The notes beneath the pieces were generated by a model. The model saw nothing but the letters and a program-made list of their open reading frames with translations, was not told where the DNA came from and did not search any database. DNA of 64,000 bases from Comamonas fluminis. Its GTDB lineage: Bacteria > Pseudomonadota > Gammaproteobacteria > Burkholderiales > Burkholderiaceae_C. This document shows positions 62,758 through 64,000 of the stretch, one piece after another (the stretch's first letter is position 1; the number at the start of each line of letters is the position of its first letter). The stretch is from NCBI RefSeq assembly GCF_019186805.1, contig NZ_CP066783.1, positions 1,231,501 to 1,295,500 on the forward strand. Reading direction: 5' to 3'. The position numbers and the translations under genes are program-made.

Positions 62758-63615
62758 TTACGCCTCGAAGTGGTTTTCCAGGAAGCCGTTGCGCTTGGTC
62801 ACATCGTCCAAGGCCACCAAGGTCTCCAGCAGCGCCTTCATGTGCTTGAGGGGCACGGCGTTGGGGCCGTCGCTCAGGGCGTTGCAGGGATCGGGGTGGG
62901 TTTCCATGAACAGACCCGCCACACCTACGGCTACAGCCGCGCGGGAGAGCACGGGCACCATTTCGCGCATGCCGCCGCTGGATGTTCCGTTGCCGCCGGG
63001 CAGCTGCACGCTGTGCGTGGCGTCGAACACCACGGGGGCGTTGGTCTCGCGCATGATGGCCAGAGACCGCATGTCGCTGACCAGGTTGTTGTAGCCAAAG
63101 CTGGCACCGCGTTCGCAGGCCGTGAAGCTGTCTTCTGGCAGACCCACTTCCTTGGCGGCAGCGCGGGCCTTGTCGATGACATTCTTCATGTCATGCGGCG
63201 CCAGGAACTGGCCCTTTTTGATATTCACGGGCTTGCCCGACTGGGCCACGGCGCGGATGAAATCCGTCTGGCGGCACAGGAAAGCGGGGGTTTGCAGCAT
63301 GTCGACGACAGAGGCCACGTAAGGCACTTCGGCTTCGGTGTGCACATCGGTGAGGATGGGCACGTTCAATTCTTTTTTCACCTTGGCCAGAATTTCCAGG
63401 CCTTTTTCCATGCCGGGGCCACGAAAGCTGGTGCCCGACGACCGGTTGGCCTTGTCAAAGCTGCTCTTGAAGATGAAGTGGATGCCCAGAGAGGAGGTGA
63501 TCTCCTTGAGCTGCCCGGCCACGTCCATCTGCAGCTGTTCGGATTCGACCACGCAAGGGCCGGCGATCAGAAAGAAGCGCTTGTCCAGACCAATATCAAA
63601 GCCGCAGAGTTTCAT
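62758..63615 (-). CDS. kdsA: 3-deoxy-D-manno-octulosonate 8-phosphate synthase
   Basis: First committed step of Kdo synthesis for lipopolysaccharide, joining arabinose 5-phosphate and phosphoenolpyruvate. The ATG at 63615 (AAGGAACC upstream) gives 285 residues; a longer frame adds 32 unrelated residues. Motifs: [76 protein letters not shown]. It is downstream of pyrG. Confidence 0.96.
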   Translation of the reverse strand: MKLCGFDIGLDKRFFLIAGPCVVESEQLQMDVAGQLKEITSSLGIHFIFKSSFDKANRSSGTSFRGPGMEKGLEILAKVKKELNVPILTDVHTEAEVPYVASVVDMLQTPAFLCRQTDFIRAVAQSGKPVNIKKGQFLAPHDMKNVIDKARAAAKEVGLPEDSFTACERGASFGYNNLVSDMRSLAIMRETNAPVVFDATHSVQLPGGNGTSSGGMREMVPVLSRAAVAVGVAGLFMETHPDPCNALSDGPNAVPLKHMKALLETLVALDDVTKRNGFLENHFEA

Positions 63616-63676
63616 GGTGGGTTCCTTTGTGCACGCGGTGCATGCTTCAAAAACGGAAGCTGCTAACGCCTTGTGT

Positions 63677-63714
63677 TGAATGACTTCAGCAGTATTTAAT
63701 GCTGAAGTCATTCA
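63677..63714. repeat. Perfect 15-base inverted repeat between pyrG and kdsA
   Basis: TGAATGACTTCAGCA (63677-63691) pairs perfectly with TGCTGAAGTCATTCA (63700-63714) around an eight-base AT-rich loop. No T run follows on either strand. Confidence 0.7.
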
Positions 63715-63742
63715 TTTTCAAGCGCTGGCAGCTCCTTTTTCA
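63712..63742. repeat. Dispersed TTGATAGC-type repeat between pyrG and kdsA
   Basis: Read on the minus strand, CCTGAAAAAGGAGCTGCCAG followed by CGCTTG is a half copy of the dispersed element. Confidence 0.55.
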
Positions 63743-63772
63743 GGACTGATTCCTGTGGGAATCAAGCCCGGA

Positions 63773-64000
63773 TCAGGCTTTCTTGGCCTTTTGCTTGTTT
63801 TCCATCGATGCCTTGATGAAGGCATTGAACAGCGGGTGACCATCCCAGGGGGTGGACTTGAACTCGGGGTGGAACTGCACGCCGATGAACCAGGGGTGAA
63901 CCTTGGCGGGCAGCTCGACGATTTCCGTCAGGTGCTCACGCTGGGTCAGGGCCGAGATCACCAGACCGGCGTCGCGCAGCTTGTCCAGATACTGGGTGTT
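63773..64000 (-). CDS. pyrG: CTP synthase (3' end)
   Basis: The last 75 codons of CTP synthase, open to the right edge of the window. The glutamine amidotransferase C-terminus is recognisable: [28 protein letters not shown] contains the catalytic His and Glu (HPE). It continues beyond the window. It lies upstream of kdsA on the same strand. Confidence 0.93.
   Translation of the reverse strand, partial: NTQYLDKLRDAGLVISALTQREHLTEIVELPAKVHPWFIGVQFHPEFKSTPWDGHPLFNAFIKASMENKQKAKKA

Overview
The window looks like chromosome of a betaproteobacterium of the family Comamonadaceae, most likely Comamonas or a close relative. The grounds are high GC, the nuoI-N block followed by DUF2818 and DUF1178 genes, three orphan tripartite-tricarboxylate (Bug) receptors, the pyrG-kdsA-eno-ftsB and tsaE-amiC-mutL neighbourhoods, and a short dispersed repeat and a GC-rich palindrome of a kind I associate with this family. 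I see no rRNA, tRNA, CRISPR array, insertion sequence or prophage. This placement rests on reading the sequence; no database search was run.

Layout. 1-7.5 kb: the 3' half of the complex I operon (nuoI, truncated by the window edge, to nuoN) with two small conserved genes and a terminator. 8-12.9 kb: a complete branched-chain-type ABC importer (two ATPases, binding protein, two permeases). 13-16.3 kb: a membrane PQQ-dependent dehydrogenase and a TetR regulator. 16.3-24.6 kb, all on the minus strand: an ABC ATPase, a Fur-box-preceded TonB receptor, a PepSY-type membrane protein, a large FtsX-type permease, a small VOC protein and a lipocalin/CrtC-like exported protein. 24.6-25.7 kb: miaA. 25.7-38.4 kb: an accessory-looking block between miaA and mutL (sulfatase plus Bug receptor, MFS exporter, lipase-like hydrolase, a two-domain methylglyoxal synthase-like protein, DUF5329, cupin, PhoD phosphatase, porin, membrane hydrolase-like protein, Crp/Fnr regulator, gdhA).

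39-47 kb: mutL, dedA flanked by two glycine-zipper lipoprotein genes, amiC-tsaE, queG (divergent from tsaE with overlapping starts) and an AEC transporter. 47-54 kb: two Bug receptors, an AAA ATPase, xerD, a foreign-looking gene encoding a probable HEPN-type protein, and a molybdopterin-oxidoreductase-like protein. 54-57.6 kb: an operon of a ferritin-like protein and two tandem degenerate EAL-HDOD proteins. 57.6-59.2 kb: a gamma carbonic anhydrase-like protein and Hsp33. 59.2-64 kb, minus strand: pyrG (3' end), kdsA, a methyltransferase, DUF1330, eno, ftsB and a small Cys-containing protein.

Most of the window is housekeeping or ordinary transport. The most unusual items are the tandem methylglyoxal synthase-like protein, the TonB/PepSY pair lodged inside an AttEFGH-like ABC cluster, the lone HEPN-type gene, the short dispersed repeat that also sits in frame inside mutL and the FtsX-type permease gene, and the degenerate EAL-HDOD pair coupled to a ferritin-like gene. 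None is proven to be a new system.
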